From NCBI GenBank assembly GCA_000701725.1, contig JNJQ01000003.1, positions 1-64,000 of the forward strand: a DNA stretch of 64,000 bases, read 5' to 3'. Source of the DNA: Erysipelotrichaceae bacterium NK3D112 (lineage in GTDB: Bacteria; Bacillota_I; Bacilli_A; Erysipelotrichales; Erysipelotrichaceae). Positions 43,599 to 52,649 of the stretch are shown here, piece by piece. Below the pieces are notes generated by a model. It saw only the letters and a list, made by a program, of their open reading frames with translations, ran no database searches and was not told the origin of the DNA. Position 1 is the stretch's first letter, and every line of letters starts with the position of its first letter. Both the position numbers and the translations under genes were made by a program.

Positions 43599-44981
43599 AT
43601 GGAAGTTAAACGAATCCCATTTGAGGATGTCATACGAATCAACGACGAATATGCGGCCAGACAGCTTGACGCCTACCAGGAATCGTTTGAAATCGATGCC
43701 GACCGCTATTTTGAATACAATGTGCAGCGCGGACTCAGAGACATCTCCGGCAACGGTGTTCTTGTCGGTCTGACCAATATTTCGACCGTGACTTCCAAGA
43801 AGATCATCGACGGAAAGGTTGTGCACGTCGATGGCGAGCTTTCATACCGCGGCTATGACATCAAGGATCTGATCAAAGGTGTCTACGGCAGTCATTTCGG
43901 TTTTGAGGAGGTCGCGTATCTTCTGCTGTTCAACGAACTGCCGAATGCGGATCAGCTGGAGGAATTCAAACAGCTGATATCCATGAACCGCACACTGCCG
44001 ACCAACTTTGTAAGAGACATTATCCTCAAGGCGCCCAGCCGCGACATCATGAATTCGATGACACGAAGTGTTCTGACCCTTGCCAGCTATGATGAAAAGA
44101 TGGCGGACACATCGCTTGAAAACGTGCTTGAGCAGTCGATCAAGCTGATTGCCCAGTTCCCGATGCTGGCGGTGTATGCCTATCATGCATACAATCATTA
44201 CGAGCTGCATGATTCCCTTTATATCCACCGTCCTGACCGCAACCGCTCGATGGCGGAAAACATTCTGCGCATGCTGAGACCTGACAGTGCTTATACCGAT
44301 CTTGAGGCAAGAGCGCTGGATGCGGCTCTGATACTGCATATGGAACATGGCGGCGGCAACAACTCCACATTCACCACCCGCGTCGTCACTTCTTCCGGAG
44401 CCGATACGTACAGCGTCATCGCTTCCGCTTTAAGCTCCCTCAAAGGACCCAAGCACGGCGGCGCCAATATCAAGGTGATGGAAATGATGAAGGATATTCA
44501 CGAACACGTGAATGATCTGAATGACAATGATGAGATTGAGGATTATCTGAAGAAGATCCTTCATAAGGAAGCCTTCGATCATTCCGGTCTGATCTACGGC
44601 GTCGGCCATGCGGTTTATTCGCTCTCTGATCCGCGTGCCGTGATTCTTGAGGACTTTGCCAGAAAGCTGGCAGCCGCAAAGGGTTTGGAAAATGAATATC
44701 ATCTCTATCAGACGGTTGCGGAAAAGGGCCTGGATCTGATCCGCAAAGAACGGAAAATCTACAAAGGCGTCTGCGCCAATGTCGACTTCTATTCGGGATT
44801 TGTTTATTCCATGCTGAATATTCCTGTGGAAATGTATACACCGATCTTTGCCATGGCCAGAGTTGTCGGCTGGTGTGCGCACCGCATGGAACAGCTGATC
44901 AATGAGGACAAGATCATGCGTCCCGCTTACCAGAGTGTCTGTGAGCCCAAAGCTTACGTCCCGATTGCAGAGAGAAAGTAA
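43599..44981 (+). CDS. Citrate synthase (citrate/2-methylcitrate family)
   Basis: This enzyme condenses oxaloacetate with acetyl-CoA or a related acyl-CoA. The 460-residue protein has GELSYRGYDIKDLI near residue 82, LHMEHGGGNNSTFTTR near residue 246 (catalytic His), KGPKHGGANIKVM near residue 285 and YGVGHAVYSLSDPRAV near residue 330 (catalytic His and nearby residues). The N terminus is about 60 residues longer than the shortest forms. No aconitase or isocitrate dehydrogenase is adjacent. A TTGAAA-18-TAACAT pair (43543-43572) is a possible promoter, and ACAGGAGG precedes the start. Confidence 0.93.
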   Translation: MEVKRIPFEDVIRINDEYAARQLDAYQESFEIDADRYFEYNVQRGLRDISGNGVLVGLTNISTVTSKKIIDGKVVHVDGELSYRGYDIKDLIKGVYGSHFGFEEVAYLLLFNELPNADQLEEFKQLISMNRTLPTNFVRDIILKAPSRDIMNSMTRSVLTLASYDEKMADTSLENVLEQSIKLIAQFPMLAVYAYHAYNHYELHDSLYIHRPDRNRSMAENILRMLRPDSAYTDLEARALDAALILHMEHGGGNNSTFTTRVVTSSGADTYSVIASALSSLKGPKHGGANIKVMEMMKDIHEHVNDLNDNDEIEDYLKKILHKEAFDHSGLIYGVGHAVYSLSDPRAVILEDFARKLAAAKGLENEYHLYQTVAEKGLDLIRKERKIYKGVCANVDFYSGFVYSMLNIPVEMYTPIFAMARVVGWCAHRMEQLINEDKIMRPAYQSVCEPKAYVPIAERK

Positions 44982-45034
44982 GACAGAACACAAAACAGCA
45001 CCGTACATGATAAACTTGTTCATGAGGAAGACTT

Positions 45035-45457
45035 ATGAAAAAAGAAAAATCATGCGGTGCTTTTCTGTTTAGGAAGAACAATGGAAACAATGAGGTTCTG
45101 ATCATTAAACAGGTGCAGGGCCACTGGTGTTTCCCCAAGGGACATGTTGAAAAACATGAAACCGAACAGGAAACCGCTCTAAGAGAAATATATGAGGAAA
45201 CCGGTCTCAAGGCGAAGCTGTTTGATGGCTTCCGCGAGGCGCTTTCCTATTCACCCAAGCCGGATGTCATGAAGGATGTAATCTATTTCATCGGCAAACC
45301 CTCTGGCGGCAAAGTCCGTGTTCAGGAAGAGGAGCTCAGTGAAATCCATTTCGTGTCATTTGATGAGGCACGTGCTTTGATCACATATTCCAATGATGCG
45401 GACATGTTTGAAAAGGCGGCGGCCTGGTTTGCGGCACATGAGGAGAAATGGCTATGA
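45035..45457 (+). CDS. Nudix hydrolase
   Basis: This 140-residue Nudix hydrolase has a full Nudix box, GHVEKHETEQETALREIYEE followed by TGL, near residue 36. The preceding CGAFLFRK and HWCFPKG fit the Ap4A/Ap6A- or MutT-like subgroups. It probably hydrolyses nucleoside diphosphate-linked compounds; the substrate is not resolved. Its stop overlaps the next gene by 4 bases, so the pair is coupled. Confidence 0.9.
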   Translation: MKKEKSCGAFLFRKNNGNNEVLIIKQVQGHWCFPKGHVEKHETEQETALREIYEETGLKAKLFDGFREALSYSPKPDVMKDVIYFIGKPSGGKVRVQEEELSEIHFVSFDEARALITYSNDADMFEKAAAWFAAHEEKWL

Positions 45458-46335
45458 TCCGTTTTGAATCAATGAATTACCGATCCAACAAGCTCATCTT
45501 TGAGGAATGGAAGGCGTCTGCGCCTGAGCGTTTTTACATGCTATGCGAAGGGGAAGAGCTCCGTCTGATCCGCAGGGACAATCAGCCCGCCGGAATATTT
45601 GTTTATTGCTTTGCGGATGACAAAGCGGATCTTTCGGTATGGTTTGCGAAAGGAACGGACGACAGGAAAAAGCTGCTGGCCGTGATCTGTGAAAGACTCG
45701 TGCGCACCTATCATCCATCCATCATCCGCGTACCGGAACCGCTGGAAAACCTGTCTGAGGTTTATAAGGCCAATTCGTTTGTGAAAAACGGGGATGTTTA
45801 TGAAAAGAAGATTGAACCGTGGCGCAAAATCCTGAATGATGCGGTGTTTGATGAAGAAGGCTTCATCATCAACCAGGGTATGATGAAAGAGATTCCCTTC
45901 GGCTGGTTTGATACCAAAAACAAGGGATGCGGATGGATCGCGGGATACAATGTGCTCAAAATGATGGGCATGGAAACAACTATGGAACGCTGCGCCAAGG
46001 AGCTTGAGAAGGGTGCATTACTCGGCGGATTAATGGGCGAGAATCTTTTTTCACTGTTCTTATGGCTTAAAAAGCAGGGACTCGATGTCAGTATGAGCCT
46101 GCCGTCCAACCGCAACTGCGTGAAAAAGATCAGACGCAGCACCTGCGGCGTGATTCTCTACAATCATTCCAGAGGCGCCCATTATGTGACTTACCGCAAT
46201 CTCGGACATGACAACATCCAGATCTATAACGCCGTCTACGGTAAGCGCAGCCATGTGATGAAAAGTGCGGATTTCATGAAAAAGTTCGCGCTGTTTCCGA
46301 CATCGGTTGTCATCGCAGTGAGGAAAGGATCATAA
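45454..46335 (+). CDS. GNAT-like / C39-like papain-fold fusion protein
   Basis: The 293-residue protein seems to join two folds. Residues 1-115 resemble a GNAT acetyltransferase (QPAGIFVYCFADD, ENLSEVYKANSFVKNGDVYEK). Residues 140-293 look like a C39-type cysteine peptidase domain. The candidate cysteine is in NKGCGWIAGYNVL, the histidine in RGAHYVTYRN and the Asn/Asp position in IYNAVYG. There is no signal peptide, so it is probably cytosolic. ATG 45454 overlaps the Nudix stop. A terminator hairpin surrounds its stop codon. The substrate is unknown; the domain calls are by motif only. Confidence 0.68.
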   Translation: MIRFESMNYRSNKLIFEEWKASAPERFYMLCEGEELRLIRRDNQPAGIFVYCFADDKADLSVWFAKGTDDRKKLLAVICERLVRTYHPSIIRVPEPLENLSEVYKANSFVKNGDVYEKKIEPWRKILNDAVFDEEGFIINQGMMKEIPFGWFDTKNKGCGWIAGYNVLKMMGMETTMERCAKELEKGALLGGLMGENLFSLFLWLKKQGLDVSMSLPSNRNCVKKIRRSTCGVILYNHSRGAHYVTYRNLGHDNIQIYNAVYGKRSHVMKSADFMKKFALFPTSVVIAVRKGS

Positions 46336-46348
46336 TGATCCTTTTTCT
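46324..46348 (+). terminator. Terminator enclosing the stop codon
   Basis: AAAGGATCA, loop TAA (the stop codon at 46333-46335), TGATCCTTTTTC. The last codons of the gene are the left arm. Confidence 0.8.
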
Positions 46349-46400
46349 ATGCCGTTTTCTGTGTTATGATTTGTGCCCGAAAAAGAATGAGAGGATGAAG

Positions 46401-46676
46401 ATGATCAATACCATCGTGCATCTGGATGAAATCAGATTTGAGGAAAAAGATCCCGGGGATCTGCTCGATTCAATCCGTCAGAGAGGAATTGCGATTCCTG
46501 TGCAGGTCAATGTCAGGGACGGATATTACGAATGCGCGGACGGGCATAAGCGCTTAAGCGCAGCGAAGATACTGAGAAATGAAAAAGAATCCTTCAACAG
46601 GATTCCGGTGATGATACTCAACGATTATTCAAAGGCGGGCAGCAGTTTCTGGGGAAACACGCAGAACCGCCATTAG
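46401..46676 (+). CDS. ParB-like nuclease-domain minigene
   Basis: The 91-residue protein consists only of a ParB/sulfiredoxin-like fold: VHLDEIRFEEKDPGDLLDSI, RQRGIAIPVQVNVRDGYY, then ECADGHKRLSAAKIL, which is the GxRR-like (here GHKR) phosphate-binding motif. It lacks the DNA-binding and partner regions of ParB. ATG 46401 follows GAGG; ATG 46395 is also possible. It lies 10 bases before rluB and is likely cotranscribed with it. A TATGAT -10 lies near 46365. Its role is unknown. Confidence 0.75.
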   Translation: MINTIVHLDEIRFEEKDPGDLLDSIRQRGIAIPVQVNVRDGYYECADGHKRLSAAKILRNEKESFNRIPVMILNDYSKAGSSFWGNTQNRH

Positions 46677-46686
46677 GAGATGATAT

Positions 46687-47424
46687 ATGGAAGAAAGACT
46701 GCAGAAAGCGATAGCGAAGGCGGGCATCGCCTCAAGAAGAAAGGCCGAGGAGCTGATTCAAAGCGGCAAGGTCAAAGTCAACGGCAAAGTCGTGACCGAG
46801 ATGGGCGTCAAAGTCAGCGACACGGATGAGATCACCGTGAACAACAAGCCGATCCGCACCGAAAACAAAGTCTATTATCTGCTCAACAAGCCCAGACGCA
46901 CGATCTGCTCGGCGTCCGATGAAAAAGGAAGGGAAACGGTTCTTTCCTGTTTCGAGGGTATCAATGAGCGCATCTATCCGGTGGGCAGACTGGACTATGA
47001 TACAAGCGGCCTGCTCATCCTGACCAATGACGGCGAATTCGCCAATCTGATGATGCATCCGAGATATCATCTGCCCAAGACTTATCATGTGACTGTTTCC
47101 GGCGTGATCAGTGACGATATGGCAAGACTGCTCTCCAACGGCATTGAAATCGACGGAAAAAAGACGCTTCCGGCAGATGTTGCCATCCTGGAAAGAAGCG
47201 TCAACCGCAACCGTACGGTGCTTGATATCACGATTTATGAGGGAAGAAACCGTCAGATCCGTAAAATGATGGAATACTTCCATACCGAAGTCACAAGACT
47301 GGAGAGAACCGGATACGGGTTCCTGGATCTTGGACATCTCAGACAGGGTGAATTCCGCAGACTGCGCATGTTTGAAGTGCGCCGCCTCAAGGAAATGGTC
47401 ACTCACTCCAGCGACAAAGCGTGA
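46687..47424 (+). CDS. rluB: 23S rRNA pseudouridine synthase, RluB family
   Basis: This 245-residue RsuA/RluB-family enzyme isomerises a uridine in 23S rRNA. The S4 RNA-binding domain covers residues 1-60 (LQKAIAKAGIASRRKAEELI). The catalytic aspartate is Asp103 in VGRLDYDTSGLLILTNDG, and EGRNRQIRKMMEYF lies near residue 190. Its 3' end overlaps the convergent rqcH by 22 bases, with no terminator between. RluB and RluF/RsuA are hard to separate by eye; RluB fits the length and Bacillota context. Confidence 0.9.
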   Translation: MEERLQKAIAKAGIASRRKAEELIQSGKVKVNGKVVTEMGVKVSDTDEITVNNKPIRTENKVYYLLNKPRRTICSASDEKGRETVLSCFEGINERIYPVGRLDYDTSGLLILTNDGEFANLMMHPRYHLPKTYHVTVSGVISDDMARLLSNGIEIDGKKTLPADVAILERSVNRNRTVLDITIYEGRNRQIRKMMEYFHTEVTRLERTGYGFLDLGHLRQGEFRRLRMFEVRRLKEMVTHSSDKA

Positions 47425-49049
47425 ATCTGATCCGCATCCGGATCAATATAAATCATGCGGTAATTGCCAAGCTGCACCATACCGGGTTTCGCGCCCGGTA
47501 TTTTTTTGAGGTTTCTGACCGGACACCAGATCACCGGCACACTTGATGACATTCTTCCGCCCGAATAATAAGCGGCGATATTGGCGGCGGTGCGCAGTGT
47601 CTCTTCATCGGGATTCTCATCGTGGATCACAACATGCGAGCCATGATAATCCTTGGCATGAAGCCAGATTTCATTCTTTCTGGCCATGTGCCATGTGAGT
47701 GCGTCATTCTGCAGATTGTTTCTGCCAAACGAAATGCGGATGCCGTTGTACAGGGTGACAGAGCGCACATTGACAGCGGGTTCTTTCTTTTTATTCTTGT
47801 TCTTTCTGGTTTTCTTTGTTTCCTTGAGATACCCGAGCGAAACCAGTTCATTGTGTATTTCCGCCGCTGTTTCAAAATCAGCCTGTTCCAGCTGTTCAAG
47901 CAGGCCGCTGAAATAGCTGATCTCGTTTTCGGTGATCTCAATCTGTTCAGCCAGATAGACCTGGCCTTTTTTCAGCTTGTTATAGCGGTTGTATGCCTTG
48001 CGGGCATTGCCTTTGCCATCGAGTTTGGGATCCAGCGGAATTACCACATCACTGTCATCCTCAAATGATTTCAGGGTGATTGAAGAGGTTCCTTTCGTAT
48101 CGGTGATGTTATAGGCATATAACAGCTCGCCATATACACGCCAGCGCTCACAATCCATTGCCTCATCCATTTCCGCAAGCAGACGGGGAAGTTTGGTCTG
48201 CTGGTGCTTGAGCTCGCGTCTGACAAAGCGGAAGATGTCGCCGGAGATGGTGCGGATGCGCTCCTTTTCCTCACGGTGGTAATAGAGCACATCAAAGCCT
48301 TCAAATAACGGCCAAGATCTGCATCGGCCGCGTGATTTGAGCTCAATGCAATGGAATACCGGCTCCTGGTTTCCTTCGGCCGCGTAAAGCATCTTAGACT
48401 CTTTGATCTCGCGCATGATATCCGTGAACGATTCACCGTTGGCCATGCGGTATTCAACTTCTGAAGCAAGGAACGGTGAAAAGCCGGCAAATTGCTTGGT
48501 CAGCGACTGGTCTGGATCGATCATGCTGTTTTCAAACGGATTCTTTTTGTTCTGGGGCGGGGTGGGCACAAACATGGCACCCGGGAAAACGGTGCGGCGG
48601 CTGTTTTCAAAGGGCGGGATTCTCTTCATCGCATCCAGAATCTTTCCTTCGGCATTGATCAGGATGATATTGGCATATTTGCCCATCAGCTCAATGCACA
48701 AGCGGAAATGCTCAAGATCGCCGATCGCGTTGCGCTTGCGGATATTCATCATGCACCAGCGGTCAAGATCCGCCTGCTCGATGTCTTCAATGAAGCCGCC
48801 TTCAATATATTTTCTTAAAACCATGACAAAATTGCCCGGTTCATTGGGAGTGGGGTAGTTTTTATCCGTAAAGAGAAAACGGTTGTAAACAGAGTGACAT
48901 GAGATCAGCATCTGCTTTTTTCCGCCGTTTCCATGGACCTGGAAAAGAATCTCCGTATTGGAGATATCCCAGATCTTCTGGATTCTTAAGGGCAGCTGCG
49001 CCGCGATTTCCGGTATGATTTTGCTTAATAGAATTCCATCCAGTGCCAT
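47403..49049 (-). CDS. rqcH: RqcH / NFACT family ribosome quality control protein
   Basis: RqcH binds stalled 50S-peptidyl-tRNA complexes and directs alanine tailing. The 548-residue protein shows the NFACT-N fold (LDGILLSKIIPEIAAQL, PGNFVMVLRKYIEGG), a central coiled coil with the YNRYNKLKKGQVYLAEQI region, and the C-terminal NFACT-R/DUF814 domain (EIWLHAKDYHGSHVVI). I start it at ATG 49049, after AAAGGCGG; the longer frame to 49169 crosses the promoter of gmk. Older annotation calls such proteins fibronectin-binding. It converges on rluB with overlapping ends. Confidence 0.93.
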   Translation of the reverse strand: MALDGILLSKIIPEIAAQLPLRIQKIWDISNTEILFQVHGNGGKKQMLISCHSVYNRFLFTDKNYPTPNEPGNFVMVLRKYIEGGFIEDIEQADLDRWCMMNIRKRNAIGDLEHFRLCIELMGKYANIILINAEGKILDAMKRIPPFENSRRTVFPGAMFVPTPPQNKKNPFENSMIDPDQSLTKQFAGFSPFLASEVEYRMANGESFTDIMREIKESKMLYAAEGNQEPVFHCIELKSRGRCRSWPLFEGFDVLYYHREEKERIRTISGDIFRFVRRELKHQQTKLPRLLAEMDEAMDCERWRVYGELLYAYNITDTKGTSSITLKSFEDDSDVVIPLDPKLDGKGNARKAYNRYNKLKKGQVYLAEQIEITENEISYFSGLLEQLEQADFETAAEIHNELVSLGYLKETKKTRKNKNKKKEPAVNVRSVTLYNGIRISFGRNNLQNDALTWHMARKNEIWLHAKDYHGSHVVIHDENPDEETLRTAANIAAYYSGGRMSSSVPVIWCPVRNLKKIPGAKPGMVQLGNYRMIYIDPDADQIHALSLE

Positions 49050-49183
49050 ATTTCGTCCGCCTTTTTCCGTATTGCAAATTATAGCATGCGCAAAGCCGAC
49101 CGCAAGCAGACAGCAGCTGTGCCAAAATCGATATGTCGATTTTTCTTTTATCGTGTACAATAGACACAAAGCGGGGTGTATTT

Positions 49184-49771
49184 ATGAGCAAGGGACTTTT
49201 GATTGTATTGAGCGGACCTTCCGGCGTCGGAAAGGGAACCATTCTGAAAGAGGTCATGAAAGATGAATCTCTGAAGCTGGCGTTCTCGATTTCCATGACG
49301 ACCAGGGAAAAGCGTGAGGGAGAAGTTGACGGCGTCAATTACTTCTTCGTGTCAAAGGATGAATTCGAACAGGCAGTGAAAGACGGAAAACTTCTGGAAT
49401 ATGCCGAATTTGTAGGCAATTATTACGGAACACCGCTTGAATATGTTGAAAAGCTTCGCAATCAGGGAATCAATGTCATTCTTGAAATCGAAGTGCAGGG
49501 CTGCATGCAGGTTCAGGAAAAGGAACCGGGCGCACTGACCATCTTCATCGTACCGCCGAGCATGGAGGAGCTGGAAAGCAGAATCCGCGGCCGCAAGAGC
49601 GAACCGGAAGAGATCATTCAGCAGCGTCTGGCCAAGGCTGAAAAAGAAATGGAGATGCTGAACAGATACAAATATGTCGTCTGCAATGATGATGTCGAAC
49701 TGGCAGCGGATATCATTTCCGTCATCATCCGCAGACACATGGAAAGAAACGCCGAAAAAGACAACGCATAA
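49184..49771 (+). CDS. gmk: Guanylate kinase
   Basis: This kinase phosphorylates GMP to GDP. The 195-residue protein has the P-loop LSGPSGVGKGTI at residues 9-20, the GMP-binding SMTTREKREGEVDGVNYFFV near residue 38 and EYAEFVGNYYGTP near residue 72. ATG 49184 follows GCGGGGTG; the in-frame ATG at 49133 overlaps the promoter (TACAAT near 49157). It is divergent from rqcH and ends at a strong terminator. Confidence 0.96.
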   Translation: MSKGLLIVLSGPSGVGKGTILKEVMKDESLKLAFSISMTTREKREGEVDGVNYFFVSKDEFEQAVKDGKLLEYAEFVGNYYGTPLEYVEKLRNQGINVILEIEVQGCMQVQEKEPGALTIFIVPPSMEELESRIRGRKSEPEEIIQQRLAKAEKEMEMLNRYKYVVCNDDVELAADIISVIIRRHMERNAEKDNA

Positions 49772-49797
49772 CGGGTCATATGATCCGTTATTTTTTT
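49769..49797 (+). terminator. Intrinsic terminator of gmk
   Basis: TAACGG (beginning at the stop codon) pairs with CCGTTA around GTCATATGAT, followed by seven T. Confidence 0.87.
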
Positions 49798-49858
49798 GTG
49801 GACGCATGCTACAATTTAAAAAAGCAATAACAGAACAATAAAAGAAAGCTGGACAATT

Positions 49859-52588
49859 ATGATCATCAGAAATGTTTGTGTCAATCACATTGAAAACCCT
49901 ATCGGTTATCTGATAGGGAAACCCGTTTTTACCTGGAACATCGATTCGCAAAGCATAGTGAAAGGCTACCGTCTTATCATCAATGACTCTGATTCAGTCG
50001 TTTATGATACCGGTATGGCTGAACTCAATCCGCTTGGCACAGAAGCGGATCTCAAACTCAAGCCCCGCACCCGTTACACATTCACTCTTGCAGCCGAAGC
50101 TGAAAACGGTGAAACCGCAAAAACGGAAGGGTATTTTGAAACCGGAAAAATGGATGAGCCGTTTTACGGCAAGCTCATCACAACCAATGACAACAAAGAG
50201 CCTAGACACCCCGTCTTCAGCAAATCATTCAGATGCGAGAAAGCTATCAGCAGGGCAAGACTCTATATCAGCGCCTGCGGTCTGTTTGAGGCTGTGCTCA
50301 ACGGAAAACGGATCGGCAATGAACATCTGACGTCATACTGCACCGCATATGATCTCTGGACACAGGTGATCACCTTTGATCTGGATGATCTGATGGCAAA
50401 AGACAACACTATTGAAATCACTCTGGGCAACGGCTGGTACCGCGGACGCTTCGGCTTTGATCAGTCCGAAACGCCCGCCTATGGCGACACATGGAAGCTG
50501 ATCGCGGACCTGATCATCGACTATGAGGACGGCACGCAGGAAATCATCGCCACCGATGAATCCTGGGATGTGAAGCGCTCCAATATTATCTTCTCCAATA
50601 TCTATGACGGTGAGATTGTCGATGACACGCTGGCTGAAATGCCTGTGACAAAAGCTGTTGCGGCAGAAGCAGAGAATACACAATTCACGGACAGACTGTC
50701 GCTGCCGGTAACTGAACAGGAACAGTTCAAGGGAACATTGATTCATACACCGAAAGATGAGACAGTGCTTGATTTCGGGCAGAACATGGCAGGCTCATTC
50801 CGTTTGCGTGTCCATGAACCGGAAGGCAAAAAGATTCATATCCAGTTTTCGGAAGTCATGCAGGATGATTGCTTCTACAGGGATAATCTGAGAACCGCCA
50901 AAGCGGAATATATTTATATCTCGGACGGCAATGAACATGTGCTGGAACCGAAGTTCACATTCTATGGCTACCGCTATGCGAAAATCGAAGGGATTGAAAA
51001 CCTGAATCCGGATGATTTCACCGCATATGCCTTATACAGTGACTTTGCATATGATTCATCATTGAGCACCGGCAATGAAAAGATCAACCGGCTGATTCTC
51101 AATGCCGTATGGGGAATGAAATCCAATTACCTCGATGTGCCGACCGACTGTCCGCAGCGTGATGAAAGAATGGGCTGGACCGGAGACGCGATGGTCTTTT
51201 CAGCCACGGCGCTGTATCTTGGAAGACCCTATGCCTTCTTAAGGAAATATCTTTATGACATGGCGAAGGAACAGCAGAACAACGGCGGTCTTGTGCCGTT
51301 CACGGTTCCTTCCATTCACATTCATCAGACCGCTACGGTCTGGGGCGATGCGACCGTGATCATTCCCTGGAACATGTATCAGTTCACCGGCGATCTCTCC
51401 ATTCTCAAAGAGCATTATCCGGCCATGAAGAGCTGGATTGACTGGATCAGAGCATTTGACGGGGACACTCACAACTGGCGTAGCGCATTCCATTTCGGCG
51501 ACTGGCTCGCACTGGATGGTCCGCAGGGAGCGGAAGCAGTCAAAGGCGCCACTGAGGACGGTTTCATCGCGGATGTCTATTACCGCAAGAGCGCACTGAT
51601 CACAGCTGATACCGCTCATCTGCTCGGATATTGGGAAGATGAAAAAGAACTGCGGAAACTGGCGGATACAATCCTTGAAGGCATTCTGGATGAATATTAC
51701 ACACCAAACGGCAGATGCGCGATCATGACCCAGACCGGACAGATCCTTTCTGTTCAGAACGGACTTGGCAATGATGAGAAGGCGAAGGAGATGCTGATGA
51801 AGCTGCTGGATGACAATGACGGCAAGCTTTGCACCGGCTTTGTAGGCACACCGCTCTTATGCGAAACCCTGAGCATGCTCGGCTTAAATAACTACGCATG
51901 GAATCTGCTTCTCAATGAGGAATATCCGGGCTGGCTTTTTGAGGTCAATCATGGCGCCACAACCATCTGGGAGCGCTGGAATTCACTGGATGAAAACGGC
52001 CATATCACCGGAACCGGAATGAATTCACTGAATCATTATTCCTACGGATCAATCGTCGAGTGGATCTATAAATATGTTGCCGGCTTACAGGCGCTGACAC
52101 CGGGCTTTGCGAAAGCGAGAATCGCACCGCTTGTGCATCATAAACTGGGACATGTGGATTGTGTCTATCCGTCGGCATCTGGAACCTATGAGGTTCACTG
52201 GTCCATTCTGGATGTGAATCATCTGCGTGTTTGCGTCACTGTGCCTTATGGATGCGAGGCACAGATTGTACTGCCGTATTTTGAAGTGCAGAGTGATCAT
52301 GAAAACAATCCGTTGGCAAAGGGAACAGTCAAAGCCGGAACCTATGAAATCGTTTATGAGACATCGCGTCCGCTTAAAGATGTGATTGATCTGAATACAA
52401 TCACCGCTGCCGCATTGGAAAATCAGGAAATCAGAGAATATCTGGAAAAGCTGCCGCTGTTTGCGCAGACGGAATTCTCCATGCGGTCGGTGCAGCTTCA
52501 CAAAGCGCTTGGTATGGTCGGAATCGTTGATCCCGGAAAGCAGAATCAGATTGAAAAAGAGCTGTTTGCGATTCAGATGAACGGATGA
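49859..52588 (+). CDS. Alpha-L-rhamnosidase, GH78
   Basis: The 909-residue GH78 enzyme releases terminal alpha-L-rhamnose from plant glycosides or pectic glycans. N-terminal beta domains include RARLYISACGLFEAVLNGKR and LGNGWYRGRFGF. The (alpha/alpha)6 catalytic barrel has DVPTDCPQRDERMGWTGDA near residue 425, where the general-acid Glu is in DERMGW, and TTIWERWNSLDENG near residue 700. The C-terminal beta domain includes YPSASGTYEVHWSI. There is no signal peptide, so it acts in the cytosol on imported oligosaccharides. It lies just upstream of the TetR operon with no terminator between. Confidence 0.95.
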   Translation: MIIRNVCVNHIENPIGYLIGKPVFTWNIDSQSIVKGYRLIINDSDSVVYDTGMAELNPLGTEADLKLKPRTRYTFTLAAEAENGETAKTEGYFETGKMDEPFYGKLITTNDNKEPRHPVFSKSFRCEKAISRARLYISACGLFEAVLNGKRIGNEHLTSYCTAYDLWTQVITFDLDDLMAKDNTIEITLGNGWYRGRFGFDQSETPAYGDTWKLIADLIIDYEDGTQEIIATDESWDVKRSNIIFSNIYDGEIVDDTLAEMPVTKAVAAEAENTQFTDRLSLPVTEQEQFKGTLIHTPKDETVLDFGQNMAGSFRLRVHEPEGKKIHIQFSEVMQDDCFYRDNLRTAKAEYIYISDGNEHVLEPKFTFYGYRYAKIEGIENLNPDDFTAYALYSDFAYDSSLSTGNEKINRLILNAVWGMKSNYLDVPTDCPQRDERMGWTGDAMVFSATALYLGRPYAFLRKYLYDMAKEQQNNGGLVPFTVPSIHIHQTATVWGDATVIIPWNMYQFTGDLSILKEHYPAMKSWIDWIRAFDGDTHNWRSAFHFGDWLALDGPQGAEAVKGATEDGFIADVYYRKSALITADTAHLLGYWEDEKELRKLADTILEGILDEYYTPNGRCAIMTQTGQILSVQNGLGNDEKAKEMLMKLLDDNDGKLCTGFVGTPLLCETLSMLGLNNYAWNLLLNEEYPGWLFEVNHGATTIWERWNSLDENGHITGTGMNSLNHYSYGSIVEWIYKYVAGLQALTPGFAKARIAPLVHHKLGHVDCVYPSASGTYEVHWSILDVNHLRVCVTVPYGCEAQIVLPYFEVQSDHENNPLAKGTVKAGTYEIVYETSRPLKDVIDLNTITAAALENQEIREYLEKLPLFAQTEFSMRSVQLHKALGMVGIVDPGKQNQIEKELFAIQMNG

Positions 52589-52591
52589 TTA

Positions 52592-52620
52592 TTGAAACCG
52601 CTTACAGTCCATGCTATTAT
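52592..52620 (+). promoter_or_regulatory. Promoter of the glycan operon with a cre site over the -35
   Basis: TTGAAA (52592-52597), 17 bases, TATTAT (52615-52620). TGAAACCGCTTACA (52593-52606) fits the catabolite-responsive element consensus TGWAANCGNTNWCA at every position and covers the -35, so CcpA repression is likely. Confidence 0.75.
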
Positions 52621-52649
52621 GGAAACCGGAAAGGTTAATTGGGTTTCCA
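52620..52649. promoter_or_regulatory. Inverted-repeat operator, probably for the adjacent TetR
   Basis: TGGAAACC (52620-52627) is perfectly inverted as GGTTTCCA (52642-52649), the right arm ending at the ATG of the TetR gene. It begins at the last base of the -10, covering the transcription start: a typical autoregulatory operator. Confidence 0.72.
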
